Source: a virus
IMG/VR virus record: IMGVR_UViG_3300028025_001879
Location: 1 to 21,773 of that record
Reading direction: 5' to 3' (one strand)
DNA length: 21,773 nucleotides
Shown: positions 16,153 to 21,702 of the stretch, in pieces
How the letters are laid out: each line of letters opens with the position of its first letter
Numbering within the stretch: the first letter of the stretch is position 1
Position numbers and translations under genes: made by a program
The notes under the pieces: generated by a model
Seen by the model: the letters and a program-made list of their open reading frames with translations, nothing else
What the model was told of the DNA's origin: nothing
Database searches by the model: none

Positions 16153-16557
16153 TTAGTAGTATCCCTTCTTAGTAAAGAACTTCCACGCCTCGCAAGGTGT
16201 GTGATATCTGTTGTATATATAAGATAACCCACGATCTATTTGCTTTGGTGCTGGTGTTCTAGGGTCGAGCCCTAATAATTGTGGAATACCTCCAGCATTT
16301 TTGCCCATAACTTTTACTTTGTTGTAAGCATTGGGTCTCCAATTACTTTCTTTAGTCCACAATTTATTAAGGCACGACCATTGTTTATATTCCCACTCAT
16401 ATAACTTATCCTGAGCGTATGCTTTGCTATCCATTACTGTCCAACCTTCCTCAACAACTTCTCCTGTTGGATTAGGTTGGCTAGTAGGCGTAGCAAATCT
16501 TATACCTAGCATAAGCAGTAAGCCTATGATAAGTATGAATACAAATATTTTTCTCAT
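16153..16557 (-). CDS. Secreted lysozyme-like (transglycosylase) protein
   Basis: 134 aa with a hydrophobic signal or anchor (residues 3-20) and a short linker. The globular part, CLNKLWTKESNWRPNAYN ... AGGIPQLLG ... GLSYIYNRYHTPCEAWKFF, matches lysozyme-like domains of actinobacterial secreted proteins (transglycosylase/Rpf type). Glu70 in WTKESNW is the predicted catalytic acid and Cys62 and Cys122 may form a disulfide. It would cleave peptidoglycan glycan strands from outside the membrane. Lying in the - strand accessory region, away from the lysis cassette, it may act in entry, release or cell-wall remodelling. It overlaps a small membrane ORF at its start. Confidence 0.8.
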   Translation of the reverse strand: MRKIFVFILIIGLLLMLGIRFATPTSQPNPTGEVVEEGWTVMDSKAYAQDKLYEWEYKQWSCLNKLWTKESNWRPNAYNKVKVMGKNAGGIPQLLGLDPRTPAPKQIDRGLSYIYNRYHTPCEAWKFFTKKGYY

Positions 16558-16637
16558 ATAAATAATCCAATCAATAACAATAGAAAGAATACAAACTTAT
16601 AGTCACTATCCTGTAGTCCACCAAACATTAGAACCAA
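16554..16637 (-). CDS. Short hydrophobic ORF, start uncertain
   Basis: An open frame ends with TGA overlapping the ATG of the lysozyme-like gene. It encodes two hydrophobic segments: a first stretch (IKFVLLSLLVLMFGG) and, after GLQDSDY, KFVFFLLLLIGLFI. The listed start is a TTG; an ATG at 16628 would leave only the second segment, and no clear ribosome site is seen. A tiny two-span membrane protein beside a secreted lysozyme could be holin-like, but expression is unproven. Confidence 0.35.
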   Translation of the reverse strand: MVLMFGGLQDSDYKFVFFLLLLIGLFI

Positions 16638-16674
16638 TAAAGACAGTAATACAAATTTAATATACCTATGTATA

Positions 16675-16854
16675 TTATATCTCCTCTGCTTCTACATCAG
16701 TTCCGAGTGGCATATCAAAGTCATATACTTCCCACTCCTTAAATGGTGCTTCTATTGCTTGGTTAATTGCCGCCTCGATATCATACTCTGATATATAATA
16801 TACCAGTGTAGCACGAACCGCATTAACTTTAACTCTATACTGTTTCGCTTCCAC
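16675..16854 (-). CDS. Hypothetical 59-aa acidic protein
   Basis: Starts at GTG 16854 with a strong AGAGGGG site 5 nt upstream and overlaps the end of the WhiB gene by 20 bp. The product begins VEAKQYRVKVNAVRATLVYY and continues EYDIEAAINQAIEAPFKEWEVYDFD, suggesting a small beta-alpha-beta domain with an acidic tail (GTDVEAEEI). No family is recognised. The ribosome site and overlap support coupled expression with WhiB. Confidence 0.65.
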   Translation of the reverse strand: MEAKQYRVKVNAVRATLVYYISEYDIEAAINQAIEAPFKEWEVYDFDMPLGTDVEAEEI

Positions 16855-17248
16855 TTATTCCCCTCTCTTTCATAGCACGCCGAACCTTGCGAGCAAACCT
16901 TAACTTCTGTTTGTTAGCAGAGTTCTTCATTGACCTACCTGCCGTAAGCAATCGTTCTCCTGCCATAGTGCCACCATATATACCGAAGTATAACTGATGC
17001 CCACGCTTGCCTATCTCTAGGCAGTTATCTTTAGCAGGACAACCCTTACATACTGATAGAGCAACGATAGCCTTATCTACTTCTGCTTGTACTGCCGTTG
17101 AATTTGTATTGACGCTACTGTTAGGGTCACTTAAATCAACCTCGCCTGCGAACCATAAGTCAGGGTCGTCGTGCTTAACACATAGACCATTACTTATATC
17201 TAAATCTTTATCGTTAGATAAATATAAATCTATCATACCTTTAGCCAT
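16835..17248 (-). CDS. WhiB-family iron-sulfur transcription regulator
   Basis: 137 aa. The four cluster ligands are Cys23 and the CKGCPAKDNC group (Cys67, 70, 76), followed by the WhiB turn GIYGGTMAGER (89-99) and a basic C-terminal DNA-binding segment (KLRFARKVRRAMKERG). WhiB proteins bind a 4Fe-4S cluster, contact the host principal sigma factor and alter promoter choice; they occur only in actinobacteria and their phages. The spacing before the CxxC is longer than usual because of an inserted Ser/Asn-rich stretch. Phage copies can block host WhiB functions or affect superinfection. The ATG overlaps the upstream stop (TGATG). Confidence 0.9.
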   Translation of the reverse strand: MAKGMIDLYLSNDKDLDISNGLCVKHDDPDLWFAGEVDLSDPNSSVNTNSTAVQAEVDKAIVALSVCKGCPAKDNCLEIGKRGHQLYFGIYGGTMAGERLLTAGRSMKNSANKQKLRFARKVRRAMKERGISGSETV

Positions 17249-17388
17249 CAGTTGTGTATCCCATACTCAAAGCATATACGACTGACTGCTGAACTTAACT
17301 CTGTTGTCATCTGTTTAATCTCCTCATCTGATAGGTGTTCTGTATCTTGCTTCCTAATATATGAAGTCCAAGTATAATTCTCTAGCAT
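17248..17388 (-). CDS. Hypothetical 46-aa protein
   Basis: MLENYTWTSYIRKQDTEHLS...; the start at 17388 is chosen because AGAGAGG lies 5 nt upstream, while a longer in-frame ATG at 17436 runs through the intergenic hairpin. The product is helical and acidic (LSDEEIKQMTTELSSAVSRI). It overlaps the WhiB ATG, so the two are probably co-translated. No family is recognised. Confidence 0.6.
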   Translation of the reverse strand: MLENYTWTSYIRKQDTEHLSDEEIKQMTTELSSAVSRICFEYGIHN

Positions 17389-17411
17389 AGTGTCCTCTCT
17401 ATGTTGATGTA

Positions 17412-17431
17412 GGTGGGGCAATAACCCCACC
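17412..17431. terminator. Strong intergenic hairpin
   Basis: GGTGGGG (17412-17418) and CCCCACC (17425-17431) form a perfect 7-bp stem with a 6-nt loop, between two - strand genes. No T-run follows on the - strand, so it may stabilise or process the mRNA or only partly terminate transcription from the promoter at 17830. Confidence 0.55.
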
Positions 17432-17448
17432 CACAATTAACTAGTTTA

Positions 17449-17736
17449 TTATGGGCGGAATACTACTGAAGTATAACCTTCTAGGCGTGAGTGTTTGGCG
17501 ATTAAGCCCTTCTCACCAGTCAAGTGTTGATACTTGCCGTTACCTAGTGATACCCACATAGACTTAGGTTTGAACCTAGACTGTGTTGGTAGTGCTTTTA
17601 GGATAGTGCCTTTAGGTTCATACCCATTGACGCTATCTACATCAAACTGAACTGTAGCAAGTTCATCTGCTAAGTCAGCAAGTGTTAGTGATATGCTAGC
17701 CAAGTAGTCCTCTACTTGTATAGTCGTGGTTGTCAT
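17449..17736 (-). CDS. Hypothetical 95-aa protein
   Basis: Starts MTTTTIQVEDYLASI at ATG 17736, which has AAAGGT 6 nt upstream; an ATG five codons earlier lacks a good site. The N-terminal half is helical (SISLTLADLADELATV) and the C-terminal half beta-rich and basic (RFKPKSMWVSLGNGKYQHLTGEKGLIAKHS). No family is recognised. It is the first gene after a near-consensus promoter with a palindromic site, so it should be strongly and regulably expressed. Confidence 0.6.
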   Translation of the reverse strand: MTTTTIQVEDYLASISLTLADLADELATVQFDVDSVNGYEPKGTILKALPTQSRFKPKSMWVSLGNGKYQHLTGEKGLIAKHSRLEGYTSVVFRP

Positions 17737-17796
17737 TGTATTACCTTTCATTGTTATCCGCTTGGCAATTTACCAAGTGGTATCTGTTGGTATCGA

Positions 17797-17830
17797 TAGT
17801 GATTATATCACTACCAATTCTAGAAGTCAA
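17797..17830 (-). promoter_or_regulatory. Consensus promoter with palindromic operator
   Basis: On the - strand TTGACT (17830-17825), 17 bp, TATAAT (17807-17802). The -10 box is the centre of a perfect palindrome TAGTGATATAATCACTA (17797-17813), so a repressor there would block RNA polymerase. The -35 box overlaps the last codons of the amidotransferase gene. It drives the 17736 gene and probably the WhiB operon. Confidence 0.8.
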
Positions 17831-18668
17831 GTGGCTCTTTACTATACCACTTGTTGTCAATAAATCCATACTCATCTCTTATCATACCCTTAGCATTAGG
17901 GTTGTAGCATAGGCAGTCTAGGAACTGTGCGCTACAATCAAAGCAACACTCACACATCAAGCAGTAGAGTTCGCTATCCCATAAATCTATTAACGCATTA
18001 CAATTAGGACACTCAAACTTGTTTTCCTCATACGCAGTAGGTTCGAAGTGCTTGTCTGCTACTACTATATCATACACACTATCCTTGTGGTTATAGGTTG
18101 GGGCAGGTTTGTGAGAGTTATTACTCCACCATACGCCATTGTCGTCCCAACTACCAGCACTCTCGTTGATAATATACATCTTGTATTGTGCGCTAGGGTC
18201 ATTGGTCATAACTGCTACCTTGCTACCACTAGCCCACGAACTTATCATATCATACACATAGTCATCATCTAGCGCAGACGCACCGCCTAATCGTGGCAGT
18301 AATTCATCTGCTAAGATACGCGTATCGCTACGCTTATCACCTTTAGGTATTAAAATATCTAACACTCCATTGTGCGCCAAGTAAGTATCATACTCCTCTC
18401 CTGCTACCTTAAATGGGTGGCAGTTAAGTTCGTTCTTAACTCCGTGAGTAGCATACCTAGCGTGCCACATAGCATAGCCATTAGGATACTGCTCTCTAAG
18501 TTCTAAGAACCTAGCGATAGACTTCTTAGCAGACATACTGCGCTCAGATATAATACCCTCGCCAGTATCTATCGCAAAGCCAAAGCCGTGTGGGTTCTTA
18601 CACGCACCCTGCTTTAGTTCATCTTTAGTCGGTGTGGAATTAGGATTACACACTACCAATAAACACAT
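17820..18668 (-). CDS. Class II glutamine amidotransferase with Cys-rich tail
   Basis: 282 aa; very strong ribosome site (AGGAGAGGGGG). Met1-Cys2 gives the N-terminal nucleophile after Met removal. HARYATHG (69-76), LAHNGVL (97-103) and SDTRILADELL (114-124) match the glutaminase domain of the PurF/GlmS/GATase_6 type. It releases ammonia from glutamine for a partner enzyme. After about residue 215 the family domain ends and a Cys-rich tail begins: CPNC (220-223), CLMCECCFDC (236-245) and CLC (252-254), able to hold two or more metal ions. The amidoligase gene lies 14 bp upstream in the same transcript, making it the likely ammonia acceptor. Confidence 0.9.
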   Translation of the reverse strand: MCLLVVCNPNSTPTKDELKQGACKNPHGFGFAIDTGEGIISERSMSAKKSIARFLELREQYPNGYAMWHARYATHGVKNELNCHPFKVAGEEYDTYLAHNGVLDILIPKGDKRSDTRILADELLPRLGGASALDDDYVYDMISSWASGSKVAVMTNDPSAQYKMYIINESAGSWDDNGVWWSNNSHKPAPTYNHKDSVYDIVVADKHFEPTAYEENKFECPNCNALIDLWDSELYCLMCECCFDCSAQFLDCLCYNPNAKGMIRDEYGFIDNKWYSKEPLDF

Positions 18669-18682
18669 ACTTACCCCCTCTC

Positions 18683-19912
18683 CTAAGCGTTGATTAACTC
18701 AGGTCTATTTATATCTACCTTACTTAACTTAGGTAGTCTATCGTAGGCGTTAGGATATAATCCATTATTAACTTGGATATAATCAGCAAACCACTCCCAC
18801 TCTAGCATACCTAACTTAACATCAGATAGGGTTAGGTCGCGGGTATATTCTACCATAGCGTGTGCTAACTCTATCGTTGCCAATACTCCTTTAGGTTGTG
18901 TCGTTCCCCTAAAGAACCGCAACTCTATCGTATGCTCGTTAATAGTATTGACCGCACTCATACGCTCAGTCCTACTAACTCCATATCTATCTCTACTAAC
19001 CTTATCAGAGAAGGACATATAAGGTATATTGTCCTCATTAAACTTCCAGCAGTCAGTAAAGGAAGCATACTTATCGCAGTCCCTACCAGCAAACCGCTTC
19101 ATATGTTTAGCGTTCTTATACACTAACGATAAGAACCTATGCGTGTGTGCGCCACTCTTAAACCCTGCTCTACTTATATGGATATGAATACCGCAGTTAG
19201 ACTTAGCATTCCACGCCCTAGCCCTATGCCTAGTTCTTAATCCGTCTAAGGTATCCCATAGTCTTTGACTATGCTCACTCCAGTAGTTAAAGGAAGCGGG
19301 GTGAGATACTAACTCAAAGCCCTCGACTACTTGCTTATTATCCACAATACCTATACTGCTATCTTGCTTTAAGTAAATCCAATCTCTCTCTAAGTTATTG
19401 GCTACATAATCTACTGCCCTATTTAACTCTTGCCTATCGTTGCTTATCTCCATCTCTAACTCTAACCCGAAGTATAATCCATTTATATTATCTCCGTAGA
19501 ATATAGGGTCAGGCTTGTAAGAATAATTATTTATTCTAGCACCACCCTCGCAACCCTCGCACTCATTTTGGTTATACTGCTCACAATTACCGCACCAATT
19601 AGCATTATTTTGGCAACAGTCCTCGCACCAATAGACACCAATATCTGCGACTTCATAACTAGAGTGATTATCTGAGTAAGTATTCTCGCAACACTCACAC
19701 CAGTAAGTCCAGTTATCTGCGCATACTTCGCAATACATACCGATACCCTCAATATGCCTTGCGTTATCAGAATAATCATACTCCTCGCAACGCTCACAAT
19801 AAATCCGACAGTCCTCGCACAATAGTTCTCCTGCTCTATTGGCTACCATATCGTCAGACTTATAGTGTCCATTACAAGCGTGGCACTCTTGCCACTCTAT
19901 ACCAGTAGTCAT
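18683..19912 (-). CDS. Amidoligase with N-terminal Cys-rich zinc modules
   Basis: 409 aa; AAGGAG upstream. Residues 1-125 contain about ten CxxC or CxC units (for example CHAC, CEDC, CERC, CEVC, CECC, CGNC) with regularly placed Trp/Tyr, like a chain of small zinc ribbons. Residues 145-409 form the amidoligase domain (Amidoligase_2, glutamine-synthetase-like fold): YFGLELEME (147-155) with metal-binding Glu, NCGIHIHIS (239-247) and TIELRFFRGT (328-337). The family joins an amine or ammonia to a carboxylate using ATP. Prior genomic analyses noted phage pairs of this enzyme with GATase and predicted peptide or protein modification. The substrate is unknown. Confidence 0.9.
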   Translation of the reverse strand: MTTGIEWQECHACNGHYKSDDMVANRAGELLCEDCRIYCERCEEYDYSDNARHIEGIGMYCEVCADNWTYWCECCENTYSDNHSSYEVADIGVYWCEDCCQNNANWCGNCEQYNQNECEGCEGGARINNYSYKPDPIFYGDNINGLYFGLELEMEISNDRQELNRAVDYVANNLERDWIYLKQDSSIGIVDNKQVVEGFELVSHPASFNYWSEHSQRLWDTLDGLRTRHRARAWNAKSNCGIHIHISRAGFKSGAHTHRFLSLVYKNAKHMKRFAGRDCDKYASFTDCWKFNEDNIPYMSFSDKVSRDRYGVSRTERMSAVNTINEHTIELRFFRGTTQPKGVLATIELAHAMVEYTRDLTLSDVKLGMLEWEWFADYIQVNNGLYPNAYDRLPKLSKVDINRPELINA

Positions 19913-19913
19913 A

Positions 19914-20093
19914 TCAACTCCTTACTTTACCCGATACTTCTATGATTATATCACTTATCTTATTCTTTAGCAAGTCAGCAGATAAAGCCATACCCTTAAA
20001 GTCGCCTCTATCATACCAATTCGCTTGGGTTCTAAGAGATGTTCTAATAAGTTCTAGTTCATCTCTAGTTAATTCTATCACTATGTTATCCAC
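19914..20093 (-). CDS. Hypothetical 59-aa protein upstream of amidoligase
   Basis: Reads from GTG 20093 to TGA 19914-19916, leaving one base before the amidoligase ATG. The product, starting VDNIVIELTRDELELI, is helical throughout (RTSLRTQANWYDRGDFKGMAL, LLKNKISDIIIEV), like a short helix-turn-helix-sized bundle. Its start lies 2 bp after the stop of the preceding membrane gene. A second promoter for the amidoligase overlaps its 3' end. Function unknown; conserved spacing suggests co-translation with the amidoligase. Confidence 0.6.
   Translation of the reverse strand: MDNIVIELTRDELELIRTSLRTQANWYDRGDFKGMALSADLLKNKISDIIIEVSGKVRS
19945..19973 (-). promoter_or_regulatory. Internal promoter before amidoligase
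   Basis: On the - strand TTGCTA (19973-19968), exactly 17 bp, TATAAT (19950-19945), within the coding region of the 59-aa gene. The hexamers are identical to those of the promoter at 21113. TGATATAATCA around the -10 repeats part of the palindrome seen at 17797. It would give a leader of about 25 nt to the amidoligase ATG. Confidence 0.6.
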
Positions 20094-20095
20094 GA

Positions 20096-20248
20096 TTACT
20101 TACGCTCTCGGAATAACTTGATACTTCTTAGGGTGATAGCGATTACCGCCATTAGAATTAAAGTTCTATGGGGTAGCCATATCTCACCGAAGTAAGTGCT
20201 TAGGTAGGTAGCCACGCTATCCACGCTAAACTCTTGGATTATCTCCAT
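20096..20248 (-). CDS. 50-aa single-span membrane protein
   Basis: From ATG 20248 (MEIIQEFSVDSV...) to TAA 20096-20098. One membrane segment (RTLILMAVIAITLRS, about residues 28-42) follows an amphipathic start and ends with a basic tail (IKLFRERK). The ribosome site AGGAGAG is shared with an ATG 12 nt earlier that would encode only ten residues. It is the first gene of the amidoligase operon, directly after promoter 20293-20321. No family is recognised. Confidence 0.55.
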   Translation of the reverse strand: MEIIQEFSVDSVATYLSTYFGEIWLPHRTLILMAVIAITLRSIKLFRERK

Positions 20249-20292
20249 TAGTTCTCATCTCTCCTAACCATTAGTGATTAGGCTACCCTCTA

Positions 20293-20321
20293 AGGATACC
20301 ATACCCTTAAAGGATAGTCAA
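20293..20321 (-). promoter_or_regulatory. Promoter of the amidoligase operon
   Basis: On the - strand TTGACT (20321-20316), 17 bp, TATCCT (20298-20293). The predicted transcript starts near 20286 and has a leader of about 40 nt with AGGAGAG. It begins the run 50-aa protein, 59-aa protein, amidoligase, amidotransferase. Confidence 0.75.
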
Positions 20322-20325
20322 ACCA

Positions 20326-20424
20326 CTACTTAAAATCTTTAAGTATATCTGCCACCATATCTAACTCATCATCAGATAGGTGGTCAATACCTACTGCTTT
20401 ACTTAGCCCTAATATATCAGCCAT
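20326..20424 (-). CDS. 32-aa acidic protein
   Basis: From ATG 20424 with AAGGAGAA upstream to TAG 20326-20328. MADILGLSKAVGIDHLSDDE... is short, acidic and helical. The start overlaps the upstream stop (TAATG). The 12-base segment around its ATG (GAGAACTAATGG) is repeated exactly at the start of the 50-aa gene, a shared translation-initiation cassette. Function unknown. Confidence 0.5.
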   Translation of the reverse strand: MADILGLSKAVGIDHLSDDELDMVADILKDFK

Positions 20425-20552
20425 TAGTTCTCCTTACAATTTTCTAGCATATAGTTATTTACTATCTGCCACTCTTGCTCATTGGTAGGGGCTATCTTAG
20501 AGAGTTTTAATTCTCTAATGCTAAACCTTACCATATCCCTAACTAGGGGCAT
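20424..20552 (-). CDS. 42-aa hypothetical protein
   Basis: From ATG 20552 with GGGAG upstream to TAA 20424-20426, overlapping the next ATG by one base. MPLVRDMVRFSIRELKLSKI... is basic and helical with a Trp-containing C-terminal helix (EQEWQIVNNYMLENC). First gene after promoter 20579-20607. No family is recognised. Confidence 0.5.
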   Translation of the reverse strand: MPLVRDMVRFSIRELKLSKIAPTNEQEWQIVNNYMLENCKEN

Positions 20553-20578
20553 AATCTATACTCCCTTAATTATACCTA

Positions 20579-20607
20579 AGTATAGCATACTTAGGGCTAT
20601 AAGTCAA
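20579..20607 (-). promoter_or_regulatory. Promoter for the 42/32-aa genes
   Basis: On the - strand TTGACT (20607-20602), 17 bp, TATACT (20584-20579). A GACACGC word lies 14 bp upstream of the -35 box, at the 3' side of a three-way-junction element, as at the promoters at 21113 and 21418. Confidence 0.75.
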
Positions 20608-20624
20608 ACTCTGACTTATGGCGT

Positions 20625-20674
20625 GTCCTAGTAGGGTATCGAACCCTAAGCATACCGAACCTATCGGCTAGGAC
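20625..20674 (-). ncRNA. tRNA-like three-way-junction element 1
   Basis: On the - strand: GTCCTAG (20674-20668) pairs with CTAGGAC (20631-20625), 7 bp. Inside, CCGA/TCGG with a 5-nt loop abuts one side; then a 6-nt linker; then TAGGG-TTCGATA-CCCTA, a 5-bp stem with a 7-nt loop matching a tRNA T-loop (TTCRANN), abuts the other side. It is thus an acceptor stem plus T-arm with one short extra arm in place of the D and anticodon arms. It lies between a stop codon and a promoter. It could be an RNA, an attachment-site relic or a DNA structure. Confidence 0.5.
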
Positions 20675-20684
20675 TATCTTACAA

Positions 20685-20948
20685 TTATAGGTAGTTTTCA
20701 GCAGGTTTAGCGTGTTGCTTTAAGAACTCAGCACGCCTAGCCTCTAATGCTAACTCACGCTCTAATTGTAAATCGTGAGTCTTGATAATCTGAGCCACCA
20801 TACTAGGGGATAATCTAGGGGCGCGCTTACGCTTTACCCCTACTCTCACCGCTTTACCGCTAGCCGTGTCGGATAATCTCCAACTAGGTGAGCCTAAGCC
20901 GTGTTTAAGTATTCCCCTATTAGGTGATTTAGATAATTGGGTAATCAT
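20685..20948 (-). CDS. 87-aa basic protein
   Basis: From ATG 20948 with AGGAG upstream. The N-terminal half is rich in Ser, Gly, Arg and Lys (SPNRGILKHGLGSPSWRL, VGVKRKRAPR); the second half is a long charged helix (SMVAQIIKTHDLQLERELALEARRAEFLKQH). This is the profile of a small nucleic-acid-binding or RNA-polymerase-binding early protein, but no family is recognised. It is monocistronic: promoter 21085-21113 upstream and a structured element directly after the stop. Confidence 0.65.
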   Translation of the reverse strand: MITQLSKSPNRGILKHGLGSPSWRLSDTASGKAVRVGVKRKRAPRLSPSMVAQIIKTHDLQLERELALEARRAEFLKQHAKPAENYL

Positions 20949-21084
20949 CTTATCTCCTAATCTGATTAAGTAGATAGTGGGTAGTCTAGTTAGTATCCCG
21001 CCAGCGCACCCGCCAGCATAACTAGGGGCGTATCTCTCTAGGCTACCTACTACCTACTTAATCCTATATTTAGTTATTAGGTAG

Positions 21085-21113
21085 ATTATAGCACACTATC
21101 CTAAGAATAGCAA
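21085..21113 (-). promoter_or_regulatory. Promoter of the 87-aa gene
   Basis: On the - strand TTGCTA (21113-21108), 17 bp, TATAAT (21090-21085), giving a leader of about 130 nt before the ATG at 20948. GACACGC lies 16 bp upstream of the -35 box. Confidence 0.75.
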
Positions 21114-21130
21114 CTATTATCTAACCTAGC

Positions 21131-21177
21131 GTGTCGCTGAGTTATGAACTCAGATTACCCCCTACTAGGGGCGACAC
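21131..21177 (-). ncRNA. tRNA-like three-way-junction element 2
   Basis: On the - strand GTGTCG (21177-21172) pairs with CGACAC (21136-21131), 6 bp. Inside are CCCC-TAGTA-GGGG (4 bp, 5-nt loop), a 5-nt linker, and CTGAG-TTCATAA-CTCAG (5 bp, 7-nt loop), each arm abutting the closing stem. Arm order, stem lengths, loop sizes and linker match element 1 almost exactly although the sequences differ, which implies selection on shape. It also lies between a stop codon and a promoter. Confidence 0.5.
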
Positions 21178-21186
21178 TCTCCAACA

Positions 21187-21360
21187 CTATCTTAATATCT
21201 GACTAGGCTTACCACCAATTAGGCGGGTCTGCTTAGTGGCAGGTATCCAGTCCTTACGGGCTAATCCTAGTTTATCGCTAAACGCTAGAACTCTCTCTAA
21301 GCGGTCTAATCGCTTTAAGTCTAGTTCTGCCCTTAGTTCTATCTCTAGGGCTTTACTCAT
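21187..21360 (-). CDS. 57-aa hypothetical protein
   Basis: From ATG 21360 with a strong AGGGGGTG-like site (GGGGGTG) upstream to TAG 21187-21189. MSKALEIELRAELDLKRLDR... is a charged helix for about 35 residues, then a short basic tail (KDWIPATKQTRLIGG). No family is recognised. It is the first - strand gene after the divergent promoter region, so probably among the earliest expressed. Confidence 0.65.
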   Translation of the reverse strand: MSKALEIELRAELDLKRLDRLERVLAFSDKLGLARKDWIPATKQTRLIGGKPSQILR

Positions 21361-21389
21361 ATTCACCCCCTTATTTAGTTATGAAGCAA

Positions 21390-21418
21390 ACCCTAGTAGA
21401 TAACTCTCTAATAGTCAA
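21390..21418 (-). promoter_or_regulatory. Candidate promoter of the 57-aa gene
   Basis: On the - strand TTGACT (21418-21413), 17 bp, TAGGGT (21395-21390). The -10 box is weak but keeps the TANNNT form. GACACGC lies 11 bp upstream of the -35 box. Confidence 0.5.
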
Positions 21419-21428
21419 ACACCCTTCA

Positions 21429-21457
21429 GCGTGTCGGTGGTGTGAATTGTATCACAC
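21429..21457 (-). promoter_or_regulatory. Hairpin/palindrome plus GACACGC box
   Basis: GTGTGATACAATTCACAC (21457-21440 on the - strand) is a perfect 6-bp inverted repeat, followed by CACC and GACACGC (21435-21429). It resembles the palindrome at 17797 (shared TGATAYAAT centre) and lies between the left-arm promoter and the 57-aa gene promoter. A repressor operator or RNA hairpin are both possible. Confidence 0.5.
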
Positions 21458-21465
21458 TCTAATAG

Positions 21466-21536
21466 CCCCTAACTCTAAAGTATAGGGTGAGAGTTCTGCC
21501 TATGCTTATATCATACTCACCCCCATAAGTCAAGCG
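21466..21536. repeat. 71-bp inverted repeat, left arm
   Basis: Perfect reverse complement of 21703-21773, with no mismatch over 71 bp; the arms are 166 bp apart. On the - strand it holds a promoter and about 39 nt of transcribed leader with a small hairpin (AACTCT/AGAGTT). Confidence 0.95.
21505..21533 (-). promoter_or_regulatory. Leftward promoter in left repeat arm
   Basis: On the - strand TTGACT (21533-21528), 17 bp, TATAAG (21510-21505). It would start transcription near 21498, reading into the - strand accessory region; the identical promoter in the other arm points the opposite way. Confidence 0.7.
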
Positions 21537-21542
21537 TAAAGG

Positions 21543-21612
21543 TCAGGTAGATAGTCAGGTCAGGGATTTAGATTTTAATAGTTAAATATATCCTCTCAGG
21601 TAATACTCAGGT
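21543..21612. repeat. Clustered TCAGGT words between the arms
   Basis: TCAGGT occurs at 21543, 21555, 21596 and 21607, and TCAGGG at 21560. The copies form two pairs spaced 11-12 bp, one helical turn, inside the spacer between divergent promoters. This suits cooperative binding by a regulator or replication initiator. The rest of the spacer to 21702 is A/T-rich with no gene seen. Confidence 0.5.
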
Positions 21613-21702
21613 ATCTATCTCTAGTATAGGGTTAGAATAGTATATGGATAAGTAGGTAAATAGATTTATCGACAAATGTTTGACCCAGACTTCTTTAATT
21701 TT

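Noticed and set aside
19531-19797. 88-aa - strand ORF within the amidoligase
   Set aside because: Alternative frame of the Cys-rich repeats; no initiation signal and hydrophobic bias typical of such shadows.
20625-20674. Complete tRNA gene
   Set aside because: T-arm and acceptor-like stem are present, but only 19 nt remain for the D and anticodon arms and no anticodon loop can be formed.
21137-21153. Hairpin with loop TTCATAA that looks like a CAU anticodon arm
   Set aside because: No acceptor stem, D-arm and T-arm fit around it as in a tRNA; it fits better as the T-arm-like part of the three-way junction.
20625-21177. Hammerhead or similar self-cleaving ribozyme for the three-way junctions
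   Set aside because: The CUGAUGA and GAAA core strands of a hammerhead are absent and two of the junction sides have no unpaired bases.
21543-21612. CRISPR array
   Set aside because: The repeated unit is only 6 bp with irregular spacing; no long repeats or spacers are present in the window.
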